Origin: an uncultured Paracoccaceae bacterium
GTDB lineage: Bacteria; Pseudomonadota; Alphaproteobacteria; Rhodobacterales; Rhodobacteraceae
DNA: 32,674 nucleotides
Direction of reading: 5' to 3'
NCBI GenBank assembly: GCA_938049225.1
Contig: CALICM010000048.1
Location: forward strand, 1 to 32,674
The notes beneath the pieces were generated by a model, which was not told where the DNA came from, searched no databases, and saw nothing but the letters and a program-made list of their open reading frames with translations. Below, piece by piece: positions 16,838 through 24,382 of this stretch. The translations under genes and the position numbers were made by a program. How positions within the stretch are numbered: the stretch's first letter is position 1; every line of letters begins with the position of its first letter.

Positions 16838-17317
16838 ATGCAAAGCTTGTCCGACCTGATGTCCCAATTCGCGCAGCCCGGCACATTGGTCTGGATTGGC
16901 CTGCGTCCGGCGCGGCGCGGGGACATGCTGGCGGTACCGGAAGCGGACATCGACCTCTCCGGTCTGATCGGCGACCATCGCGCGACGCCAGGCAAACGCG
17001 CCGTGACCCTTGTTCAGGCCGAACACCTGCCAGTTATCGCCGCCCTCAGCGGGCGCGGGGCGGTCGACTTCTCCCTATTGCGCCGCAACCTAGCGGTTTC
17101 AGGCTTGAACATTTTGGCCCTGCGTGGACGACGGGTCGGCCTGGGCGCCGCTGTGTTGCGACTCACCGGCCCTTGCGCCCCCTGCAGCCGAATGGAAGCG
17201 GCGCTGGGCCATGGCGGCTACACCGCGATGCGCGGCCATGGTGGTGTAACGGCCGAGGTCCTTACGCCCGGTCACATCGCGTTGGGCAACCGAATTCGCC
17301 CGCTGATCGAGGATTGA
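16838..17317 (+). CDS. MOSC domain-containing protein (YiiM-type)
   Basis: A 159-residue protein composed almost entirely of a MOSC core. GTLVWIGLRPARRGDM, GKRAVTLVQAEHLPVIAAL, LLRRNLAVSGLNILALRGR, TGPCAPCSRMEAALG and GYTAMRGHGGVTAEVL are highly characteristic. The Cys pair in GPCAPCSRME includes the conserved MOSC cysteine. MOSC proteins bind the molybdenum cofactor or transfer sulfur; this subgroup is linked in other bacteria to reduction of N-hydroxylated bases. ATG 16838 is chosen because a longer frame reads back through the rimO start region. An ATG at 16859 is also possible. It is the second MOSC gene in the window but of a different subgroup from the one after yidC. Confidence 0.88.
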   Translation: MQSLSDLMSQFAQPGTLVWIGLRPARRGDMLAVPEADIDLSGLIGDHRATPGKRAVTLVQAEHLPVIAALSGRGAVDFSLLRRNLAVSGLNILALRGRRVGLGAAVLRLTGPCAPCSRMEAALGHGGYTAMRGHGGVTAEVLTPGHIALGNRIRPLIED

Positions 17318-17411
17318 TTTGCCACAGATGGGCTTTTCATCACCTGACCGCGATCTTGCCCAAGTTTCGCCATTTATCGCGACAATAAAATTCTGAAATT
17401 TAGATGTGTTT

Positions 17412-17444
17412 GTGACAACACTGGTGACACATTGGCGAGTCACC
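17412..17444. promoter_or_regulatory. cluster of GTGAC half-sites upstream of the PstS-like gene
   Basis: GTGACA occurs at 17412-17417 and again at 17424-17429, 12 bases apart. An inverted GTCACC lies at 17439-17444. Together GGTGAC and GTCACC form a 6-base dyad with a 10-base spacer. The site lies 43-75 bases before the start at 17487, a plausible operator position. No regulator is identified. Confidence 0.35.
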
Positions 17445-17486
17445 TTTGTGGTCTCCCAGATCGACGCGCAAACCTGTGGGATAAGA

Positions 17487-18983
17487 ATGAACATGAAGAA
17501 ATCGCTTTCGACGCTGACGATGGCCGCCCTTGCTTTCTGGATGGGGGGTACTGCGGCTATCGCGCAAGAGGCACGACTGAAGTCAACCGATGGGCTGACG
17601 GACTTCACCGGGGAATTGGTCTCGTTTGACGGCGAGACGTATGAGCTGCGCACCCGCATGGGCCTGCTGCGCATTCCCGCGAACGAGGTTGAGTGCATCG
17701 GGGATCCTTGCCCCCAGGTGAACGAAGTGACGTCATCGTTCCGCATTTCCGGCGCGCCGTCGATCCTGCGGTTTGTGGTGCCTGAATTGCTGGATGCCTA
17801 CAGCCTTGAGGTGGATACCGACATCAACCGCGGCCAGGCGGCCAGCGGCGATTTGCTGTTTCAGCTGTTATCGTTTGACGGCGATGTCGTGGTCGACGTC
17901 GAGTTGGCCGAAGCCGGTGCGGGCCAAGCCATCGCGAGTGTCTTGGATGGTTCGGCGGCGCTGGGCGTCACCACGCGTCAGATCTCGAACGCCGAGGCAC
18001 GTGCCCTGCTGCCCGGTGGCGACAGCCGTACTGTCGAGCAGCGTGGGCTTGAGCGGGTGATTGGGCTGGATGGGCTGGTCGTGGTCGTCGGCGATGACGT
18101 CGGTGTGGACACGCTGACGATCAGGCAACTGGCCGGAATTCTTAGTGGCCGGGTGACCAATTGGTCAGCCGTTGGTGGCTCAGACCTGCCGATCAGCGCC
18201 TTTACCCGGGAAGAGGGATCCGAAGTTCGCACGATGGTCGATACGCTGGTGATGCAAGGTCGCAGCGGCCAGATCGGTGCGAATGTGATCAGTGTCGACA
18301 GCAATGAGGGTGTCGTGAGTGCTGTAAACACCTTTCCCAACAGCATCGGGGTGGCTAGTATCGCCACGCTCAATGACGAGCTTAGCGTGATCAGCGTCCC
18401 GGACGCCTGTGGCGTGCCGATCGCGCCCAGCACCTATTCGATCAAGACCGAGAGTTACCCGCTCAGCAGTCCGGTGTTCATCTACGAATCGGCCGGTGCT
18501 CTGTCGATTCATGCCAGAGGGTTGATCGATTTCGCCCAATCCGCTGAAGGCCAGCGAGTGATGGCGCGGACCGGCTATGTGGATCTGTTGCCCAAACCCG
18601 CGCCCGAAGCGGGCGCGCCGGTCGAGGGAACGGTTGGCGCCGGGGCCGAGCGGTTCAGCACAACGATTGATATCAATCAAGCAGGGCGGATCGACACGCG
18701 CGATCTCAGCGAAATTGGCCATCTTGCCGATTTTATCCGCAGTGGCCAACTCGAGGGACAACAGGTCACGTTGTTGGGCCTGTCGGACACACCAGATGCC
18801 GGGACTGAAGCGGCCCAGCGAGTTCTGGCAACCCTGTTCGAGGCGAACCAAGACATCGAAGAAAACCTCACAATCGGTTTCGGTGTCGCTGGGGCGACCT
18901 TGGAACAGGCGGGGGTCTGCGCGCCGCAGATCGGTGACGCCGCCGCGCGCGTTCAAGTTTGGATCAATCCCTTGGAAAGTTAA
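17487..18983 (+). CDS. exported PstS-like substrate-binding protein with C-terminal OmpA-like region
   Basis: A 498-residue protein with a signal peptide (STLTMAALAFWMGGTAAIAQ). After it, a short beta-rich segment (about 30-75; FTGELVSFDGETYELRTRMG) ends near two Cys (VECIGDPCP). A phosphate-binding-protein-like type 2 PBP domain follows (about 80-370; TIRQLAGILSGRVTNWSAVGG and NSIGVASIATL are hallmarks of PstS-like domains). The last 110 residues, from RFSTTIDINQAGRIDTRDL on, resemble an OmpA-type peptidoglycan-binding fold but look degenerate. No pst permease or ATPase genes are adjacent, so ligand capture may serve sensing or anchoring rather than import. ATG 17487 is preceded by GTGGGAT; M30 (17493) is an alternative. 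The gene after it is another binding-type protein. Confidence 0.82.
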   Translation: MNMKKSLSTLTMAALAFWMGGTAAIAQEARLKSTDGLTDFTGELVSFDGETYELRTRMGLLRIPANEVECIGDPCPQVNEVTSSFRISGAPSILRFVVPELLDAYSLEVDTDINRGQAASGDLLFQLLSFDGDVVVDVELAEAGAGQAIASVLDGSAALGVTTRQISNAEARALLPGGDSRTVEQRGLERVIGLDGLVVVVGDDVGVDTLTIRQLAGILSGRVTNWSAVGGSDLPISAFTREEGSEVRTMVDTLVMQGRSGQIGANVISVDSNEGVVSAVNTFPNSIGVASIATLNDELSVISVPDACGVPIAPSTYSIKTESYPLSSPVFIYESAGALSIHARGLIDFAQSAEGQRVMARTGYVDLLPKPAPEAGAPVEGTVGAGAERFSTTIDINQAGRIDTRDLSEIGHLADFIRSGQLEGQQVTLLGLSDTPDAGTEAAQRVLATLFEANQDIEENLTIGFGVAGATLEQAGVCAPQIGDAAARVQVWINPLES

Positions 18984-19089
18984 CCGCCAGTTAACCATCG
19001 CAACTGTCAGAATCGCATACCAAAGAACATACCATCCTGGGCTGAAAAGCCATCGGCCAAGTGGCCAGACCCGAAGAACGGAGAACTCC

Positions 19090-20175
19090 ATGACAGCGAA
19101 AAGCCTATTCATGACTGCCACAGCCCTTTGCTTGACCGCTGGTGCGGTCGTCGCACAGTCAGACGTCGCATCGGACCGGATCCAATGCGGCCAAGACTAT
19201 ACGGTCGTCCGCGGCGACACCCTTAGCCTTATTGCTGAACGGGCCTATCAGAACAGCCGCGGTTTTCAGCTGATTTACAACGCGAACTCCGATGTGATCG
19301 GCTCGAACCCCGGTATCATTGAGGTGGGCGCGCGGTTCTTCATCCCCTGTCTCGATGGCGCGGTTGCCCCTTCGACGGCGGATGCTTCGGTGATCCGGAC
19401 CGAACCGACCGTGGAAGAGGTTGTTCCCGTCGAAGAGCAGGTGATCAGCATTGTGACCGGGTCAGGCTGGGCACCGTTCCAAAACGAGGATCAAGAACAA
19501 GGCGGCATGCTGACCGAAATCCTGAATGTCGCGATGAGCAAAGTCGCCGAACAAGACGGCTATAAGATCGATTTCATCAACGATTTCAGTGCACATTTGC
19601 GGCCGTTGATCGCGGATCTGCACTATGATCTCAGCTCTGCTTGGTTCCGCCCGAACTGCGATAAGATTGACCTTTTGGGTGCGGAGTCGCAGTTTCGCTG
19701 CAACAATCTGGATTGGTCCGATCCCATTTATGAACAGGTTATCGGCTTTTACACGCGGGCGGGCGAAGCGCAGCCTTTGGCCTATGACGATATGTTCGGC
19801 AAGACGATTTGCCGCCCCAAAGGCTATGCTACCTTCATGATGGAAGAACATGGTTTGGTCGAGCCTAACATCACATTGGCCCGAGCTGACAGTGCCTATG
19901 ATTGCTTTGAAGGCCTGGCCGACGGCAGCTACGACATGGCAATCCTCGCCATCGAGGCGGCAGAGGGCAATATCGCCCAATTGGGTGCGGAAGATCAGAT
20001 CGTCCGCAATGATGTGCTCGACACCGTGGCCACATTGAATGTGGTGACGTCAAAGAACCACCCCAACGGCGAAGCGATGCTTGCCATGGTGAACGAGGGG
20101 ATCGCAGACATCCAAAACAGCGGCGAATGGTTCGAGATTGTCCGTCGTCACTTGGCGGAACACCGCTCACGTTGA
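19090..20175 (+). CDS. exported LysM plus SBP_bac_3-like (amino-acid-type) binding protein
   Basis: A 361-residue protein with signal peptide SLFMTATALCLTAGAVVAQ. A LysM domain spans about 37-87 (YTVVRGDTLSLIAERAY, LIYNANSDVIGSNPGIIEVG), flanked by Cys33 and Cys87, which could form a disulfide. An acidic linker (VEEVVPVEEQ) leads to a periplasmic binding domain of the SBP_bac_3 type (about 119-355; GSGWAPFQNEDQEQGGMLTE, LADGSYDMAILAIEAAEG). LysM binds peptidoglycan glycan chains, so the binding domain is probably held at the cell wall. CGGAGAA lies just before ATG 19090. It follows the PstS-like/OmpA-like gene by 106 bases and is ended by a strong terminator. The substrate is unknown. Confidence 0.82.
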   Translation: MTAKSLFMTATALCLTAGAVVAQSDVASDRIQCGQDYTVVRGDTLSLIAERAYQNSRGFQLIYNANSDVIGSNPGIIEVGARFFIPCLDGAVAPSTADASVIRTEPTVEEVVPVEEQVISIVTGSGWAPFQNEDQEQGGMLTEILNVAMSKVAEQDGYKIDFINDFSAHLRPLIADLHYDLSSAWFRPNCDKIDLLGAESQFRCNNLDWSDPIYEQVIGFYTRAGEAQPLAYDDMFGKTICRPKGYATFMMEEHGLVEPNITLARADSAYDCFEGLADGSYDMAILAIEAAEGNIAQLGAEDQIVRNDVLDTVATLNVVTSKNHPNGEAMLAMVNEGIADIQNSGEWFEIVRRHLAEHRSR

Positions 20176-20200
20176 GGCCTTGCCTTCATCGGACTGGACA

Positions 20201-20228
20201 AAGGCGGGGCTCGACCCCGCCTTTTTTG
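20201..20228 (+). terminator. rho-independent terminator
   Basis: A perfect 9-bp stem, AAGGCGGGG (20201-20209) paired with CCCCGCCTT (20215-20223), with a five-base loop and a T run (to 20226). It lies 26 bases after the stop of the LysM-SBP gene and should end its transcript. Confidence 0.92.
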
Positions 20229-20381
20229 TGCCGTGCCTGACGTGAGAGCGCGGATCGACTGTGACAATTCCGATACTTGCTGCCGTTTATTTGTGCAGAT
20301 TTTCACTAAACCGCTGTAGTCGCGCCGGTTTCGCCACATTTGGGGTCTATCGTTAAGTGTGTGTAAACGAGGAGCGGGTGT

Positions 20382-20516
20382 ATGCCGAATCAGCAAGAAA
20401 CCGAAACGATGTCCGAACAACTGCCTAAACCAACGCCGAACCAAGCGCCGCTGCCGGTCCAATCCGGCGGCACGAGCGGTCAGGTGGACGAGGGGCTGAA
20501 AACGCTCTACGGCTGA
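20382..20516 (+). CDS. small 44-residue protein, unknown
   Basis: ATG 20382 to TGA 20514-20516 gives 44 residues. GAGGAGCG lies about seven bases upstream, a good ribosome-binding site. The protein is rich in Pro, Gln, Thr and Ser (EQLPKPTPNQAPLPV) with a short C-terminal helix-like end (VDEGLKTLYG), so mostly disordered. It sits alone after the terminator at 20201-20228. The ending is faintly like the first helix of NepR-type anti-sigma factors, but the rest is missing, so I do not assign a function. It is probably real because of the ribosome-binding site, but unproven. Confidence 0.5.
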   Translation: MPNQQETETMSEQLPKPTPNQAPLPVQSGGTSGQVDEGLKTLYG

Positions 20517-20646
20517 GCGCCGCAGCGGTTCTGGTCTAACGAAGGCATCAAAGCACTGCGTTTTGTAAAAAACTGCGTCCAAGCAACTGTCCATTTGTGC
20601 CAAACGTCCTAGACTCTCCCAAATCGGGATCCAGGACTGGCGGCGA

Positions 20647-21387
20647 ATGACAACCGAGGGCGGCGTAGTGTTGATACTCGGCAGCGGCCCGCAGGCGATG
20701 GCTTGTCAAAAGTGGGACCGTACGCAATTTCGACATATCGTCGCGATCAACAACGCGTGGCGCCTGCGTCCGGATTGGGACTATCTGATCCACCCCGACG
20801 ATTTCCCCGTTGCACGCATGCCCAAGACCATGACCGTCAACCAGCGGGTCATCGGCTCTGCCGAGTATGTTCCGACCCAAAATCTGTTTGGTGGCTTTGT
20901 CTATGGTGGCGGTACGATGGCGTTCACGGCTGGTTATTGGGCCCTGAGCGCCCTGCGGCCCCGCGTCTTGGCTTATTTCGGGTGCGATATGGTCTATCCC
21001 AAACGCAGCCAGACACATTTCTATGGTAGTGGCACCGCCGATCCATTGCGGGATGACCCCACCTTACAAAGCCTTGAGGCGAAGTCGGCGCGGCTGCACT
21101 TTCTTGCGGCCCGCCAGGGATGTGCCTGCGTGAACCTGTCAAACGCGCCCTCGCGACTGGTGTTCCCAAAGATCGCTCTGGCTGCAGATCCGCCAGACCC
21201 ACCCAAGGTGCCAGAACGCGTCGCGGCCGAAGACCTGGAAAAAACCCTTGACTATACGGTCCCATCAGGCTGCTATTGGGAGGAACTGGCGCGCTTTGAT
21301 ACCCAATCCCTGGCGCAGATCGATGCCCTGTGGTTGGACGCTCACAAGGATTGCCAAACAGGCGCCGCACATTTACCTGCGGCATAA
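20647..21387 (+). CDS. uncharacterised Rossmann-like protein, possible sugar-nucleotide-type enzyme
   Basis: A 246-residue protein of unknown function. It begins with a nucleotide-binding-like strand-turn (GVVLILGSGPQAMACQKW) and continues with IVAINNAWRLRPDWDYLIHPDDFPV, GGGTMAFTAGYWAL and LAYFGCDMVYPKRSQTHFYG. The order (G-S-G-P near the start, a middle IAINNAW, then a late FGCDM with downstream THFYG) is reminiscent of sialyltransferase-like or MAF/DUF115-type proteins. This is pattern only. The C-terminal part ends LDYTVPSGCYWEELARFDTQ. No signal peptide is present. ATG 20647 lacks a good ribosome-binding site. tRNA-Glu follows on the other strand. Confidence 0.65.
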   Translation: MTTEGGVVLILGSGPQAMACQKWDRTQFRHIVAINNAWRLRPDWDYLIHPDDFPVARMPKTMTVNQRVIGSAEYVPTQNLFGGFVYGGGTMAFTAGYWALSALRPRVLAYFGCDMVYPKRSQTHFYGSGTADPLRDDPTLQSLEAKSARLHFLAARQGCACVNLSNAPSRLVFPKIALAADPPDPPKVPERVAAEDLEKTLDYTVPSGCYWEELARFDTQSLAQIDALWLDAHKDCQTGAAHLPAA

Positions 21388-21414
21388 GACACATCAAAAC
21401 ATGGAAAACGGAAG

Positions 21415-21490
21415 TGGCACGCCCAACGGGACTCGAACCCGTGTTTCCGCCGTGAAAGGGCGGCGTCCTAGACCACTAGACGATGGGCGC
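21415..21490 (-). tRNA. tRNA-Glu (anticodon TTC)
   Basis: The minus strand folds as a tRNA of 76 bases including an encoded CCA. It has a D arm (ATCGTCTAGTGGTCTAGGAC), an anticodon stem CCGCC/GGCGG with loop CTTTCAC giving anticodon TTC, and a T arm with GGGTTCGAGTCCC. The acceptor stem GCGCCCA pairs with TGGGCGT (one G-U pair) and the discriminator base is G. It decodes GAA/GAG. Confidence 0.97.
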
Positions 21491-21576
21491 GCATTTTCCG
21501 TGGCGCTGTTGCTACTGGTTTCGGGGCGTGTGTTCAAGCGTCTTTTGGGTGTCGGCGCAAAAAGATACGTGGTTGC

Positions 21577-23334
21577 TCAATCGCCAAAGGCGGCATCTTC
21601 GATCCGCAGCTTGGCTTTGCGCCGCCCGCCCCAGTCGTCCACCTCTAACCGCCCCGCGACATGGACTGGGTGGCCGTCGCTGTGTTGCAGGGCGGCGGCC
21701 AACGGGCCATCGGCGGCGCGAAAGGCAATGGCGGACAGGCGCGCACCGCCATCCGCCAAGGTCGCCGAGATATGGTTCTCGCCCACCCGCCGCGCATTTT
21801 TCACCCGCAGGCCCGCGAACGCAAAGCGCGGTTGCGGCGCGCCCGCGCCAAAGGGGCCCGCAGCGTCAAGCGTTTCGATCAACTCAGGTGTGGCGGCGGC
21901 AGCGGTCAGCAGCGCGTCCACGTGCAGCTCGGCAAGCCCTGCGGCCCCCGCCCCCTGACGGGCCAAGAGCGCTTCAAGCCGTGTCATCGCCGGTTCGATT
22001 TGATCCGCCTGAACTGTCAATCCGGCGGCCATCTTGTGCCCGCCGCCCTTCGCCAACAGCCCCTCGGCCGTGCAGGTGGCAATCGCTGCCCCCAAATCCA
22101 CACCTGCGATCGAGCGGCCCGAGCCCTTGCCCAGGCCGTCCTCAACGCCGATCACCACCGCGGGTCGGTTGAACGCTTCTTTCAAACGCGCGGCGACGAT
22201 GCCAACCACGCCAGGGTGCCAACCCGGTGCGGCCGCCCAGATCAAGGCGCCATCGGTGCCGCGTGCCTCGACCTGGGTTGTCGCGGCTGCCTGGACCTGT
22301 GCCTCGATGGCGCGGCGGGCGGTGTTCAACTCGTCGAGCTGGGCGGCGAGCGCTTCGGCTTCGTCCCGATCTTTGGTCGTCAACAATCGCGCGCCCAGAT
22401 CGGCCCGACCCACACGCCCGCCCGCGTTGATCCGTGGCCCTAAAAGGAACCCCAGGTGATAGGCGGCCGGGGCGCTGCTCAATCCCGCTATATCGGACAG
22501 GGCAACCAGGCCTGGACGCGCCCGCTGCGCCATCACCGTCAACCCCTGACGCACCAACGCGCGGTTCAAGCCGAGCAGGGGCGCCACATCGGCAACCGTT
22601 GCCAGTGCCACCAGGTCGAGCATCGGAAGCACCGGCGCCTCGGGCCTGCCCGCCGCGCGACGTGCGCGGTTGAGCGATGCGAGGAACAGAAAGACGACGC
22701 CCGCCGCGCACAGGTAGCCGTGGTCGCTGACCTCGTCCTGCCGGTTGGGGTTGACCACGGCACCTGCGTCGGGCAGCGTTTCGGCGCCTTGGTGATGGTC
22801 CAGCACGATCACCTGCGCACCCGCCTTGCGCGCGGCGGCGATGGGTCCATGCGAGAGGGTGCCGCAATCGACGCAAATGATCAGGCCGTGGTCTTGAGCC
22901 AGCGCAACCATGGCCTCTTCATTGGGGCCGTAGCCTTCGTCGATCCGGTCGGGGATATAGATTGTTGGCGCTGGCCCGATGGCCGAGAGCCACCCGTGCA
23001 ATAAGGCGCAGCTGGCGGCGCCGTCGACGTCGTAATCGCCAAAGATCGCGATCCGATCACCTGCCGCCAGATGGTCCATCATAATCGCGGTTGCCTGGTC
23101 CATATCCTTCAGCGTCGACGGATCGGGCATCAGCGCGCGCAGGGTCGGGGCAAGATAGCTTTCGACGCCCGATGCCTCAACGCCCGCCCGCGCCAGGATA
23201 AGGGCGACCGCCTGCGGCAGGCTGGTTTGCTGGGACAAAGCGGCGGCGTGACGGCTGTCCTGGTCAGACGGGCCGACCCAGCGACGCCCGCTGAGCGAGG
23301 TTTCGACGCCCAGAAAGGCTGGTCGAGCGCCCAT
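21577..23334 (-). CDS. recJ: single-stranded-DNA-specific exonuclease RecJ
   Basis: A 585-residue DHH-superfamily 5'-3' exonuclease acting in recombination and repair. Motif I GDYDVDGAAS (99-108), motif II VDCGTLSHGP (155-164), motif III DHHQG (179-183) and the downstream LGFLLGPRINAGGRVG are clear. A DHHA1 region follows (GGGHKMAAGL) and a C-terminal OB-like domain ends the protein. ATG 23334 lies five bases after the glpX stop, so the two are translationally close and likely one transcript with hom-glpX. The gene points toward tRNA-Glu. Confidence 0.96.
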   Translation of the reverse strand: MGARPAFLGVETSLSGRRWVGPSDQDSRHAAALSQQTSLPQAVALILARAGVEASGVESYLAPTLRALMPDPSTLKDMDQATAIMMDHLAAGDRIAIFGDYDVDGAASCALLHGWLSAIGPAPTIYIPDRIDEGYGPNEEAMVALAQDHGLIICVDCGTLSHGPIAAARKAGAQVIVLDHHQGAETLPDAGAVVNPNRQDEVSDHGYLCAAGVVFLFLASLNRARRAAGRPEAPVLPMLDLVALATVADVAPLLGLNRALVRQGLTVMAQRARPGLVALSDIAGLSSAPAAYHLGFLLGPRINAGGRVGRADLGARLLTTKDRDEAEALAAQLDELNTARRAIEAQVQAAATTQVEARGTDGALIWAAAPGWHPGVVGIVAARLKEAFNRPAVVIGVEDGLGKGSGRSIAGVDLGAAIATCTAEGLLAKGGGHKMAAGLTVQADQIEPAMTRLEALLARQGAGAAGLAELHVDALLTAAAATPELIETLDAAGPFGAGAPQPRFAFAGLRVKNARRVGENHISATLADGGARLSAIAFRAADGPLAAALQHSDGHPVHVAGRLEVDDWGGRRKAKLRIEDAAFGD

Positions 23335-23339
23335 AGCCC

Positions 23340-24305
23340 TCAGAAGTTCTTCAGGCGATAGTGTAGCCGCCGGACCGAGCCGGTTTTCGAGCGCATCAGG
23401 ATCGTTTCGGTCTCCAGATAGTCGCCATCGCGCCGCGCGCCGTGGACCAACGAGCCATCGGTGACCCCGGTCGCGGCAAAAATCACATCGCCGGTGACCA
23501 TATCGTCGCGGCTGTAAATCCGGTCAAAATCGGTGACGCCGATCTTGCGCGCCCGGCCACGCTCGTCGTCATTGCGGAACAGCAGACGGCCCTGGATTTG
23601 CCCGCCCATGCATTTCATCGCCGCTGCGGCCAAGACACCCTCGGGCGCGCCCCCGGCGCCCATATACATATCAATCCCGGTCTTGGCCGACTCGGCCGTA
23701 TGCATCACACCGGCCACATCGCCGTCGGTGATCAGGCGAATGCGCGCGCCCGTCGCGCGGATCTCGTTGATCATATCCTCGTGGCGCGGCCGCTCCAGCA
23801 CGCAGCACATAATATCGCTGGGCTGGCATGCCTTGTAATGTGCCAAACGCTCGACCCGTTCGGTTGGGGTCATATCCAGATTGACCAAGCCCTGCGGGAA
23901 TCCTGGCCCAATCGCCAACTTGTCCATATAGACGTCTGGTGCATGCAGCATCGAGCCGCGCGGTCCCATCGCGATCACCGCCAGGGCGTTCGGCATATCC
24001 TTGGCCGTCAGCGTGGTGCCCTCCAATGGGTCAAGGGCGATGTCCATGCCGGGTCCGTTGCCTGTCCCCACCTCCTCGCCGATATAAAGCATCGGGGCCT
24101 CGTCCCGCTCGCCCTCGCCGATCACCACGACGCCTTTGATGTCCAGCATGTTCAGCTGATTGCGCATCGCGTCGACGGCGGCCTGATCGGCGGCCTTTTC
24201 GTCGCCGGAGCCGATCAGCTTGGCCGAGGCAATCGCGGCGGCCTCGGACACACGCGCCAGGCCAAGCGAAAGCATGCGGTCGTGGAATTGCTGAACATCG
24301 GGCAT
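23340..24305 (-). CDS. glpX: fructose-1,6-bisphosphatase class II
   Basis: A 321-residue GlpX-type phosphatase that removes the 1-phosphate of fructose-1,6-bisphosphate (in many bacteria also sedoheptulose-1,7-bisphosphate) in gluconeogenesis. SAKLIGSGDEKAADQAAVDAM (Asp and Glu metal ligands), VIGEGERDEAPML (63-73), LDPLEGTT (91-98) and GAGGAPEGVLAAAA are characteristic. ATG 24305 has AGGAG eight bases upstream, preferred over an earlier start at 24320. It sits between hom (77 bases upstream) and recJ (5 bases downstream), all minus strand. Confidence 0.96.
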   Translation of the reverse strand: MPDVQQFHDRMLSLGLARVSEAAAIASAKLIGSGDEKAADQAAVDAMRNQLNMLDIKGVVVIGEGERDEAPMLYIGEEVGTGNGPGMDIALDPLEGTTLTAKDMPNALAVIAMGPRGSMLHAPDVYMDKLAIGPGFPQGLVNLDMTPTERVERLAHYKACQPSDIMCCVLERPRHEDMINEIRATGARIRLITDGDVAGVMHTAESAKTGIDMYMGAGGAPEGVLAAAAMKCMGGQIQGRLLFRNDDERGRARKIGVTDFDRIYSRDDMVTGDVIFAATGVTDGSLVHGARRDGDYLETETILMRSKTGSVRRLHYRLKNF

Positions 24306-24382
24306 CTGGGGCTCCTTCAATCACGGACTTGGTTCGATCCAGGCCTACACGGGTTGCAAACCTTACGAAAGGGTCAGCATGA

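Noticed and set aside
18180-19121. Minus-strand frame across the PstS-like gene end
   Set aside because: No motif; the plus strand has a signal peptide and domain structure through the same bases.
20382-20516. Reading the small protein as a NepR-type anti-sigma factor
   Set aside because: Only a weak VDEGLKTLYG resemblance. The second helix is missing and no sigma factor or PhyR gene is adjacent.
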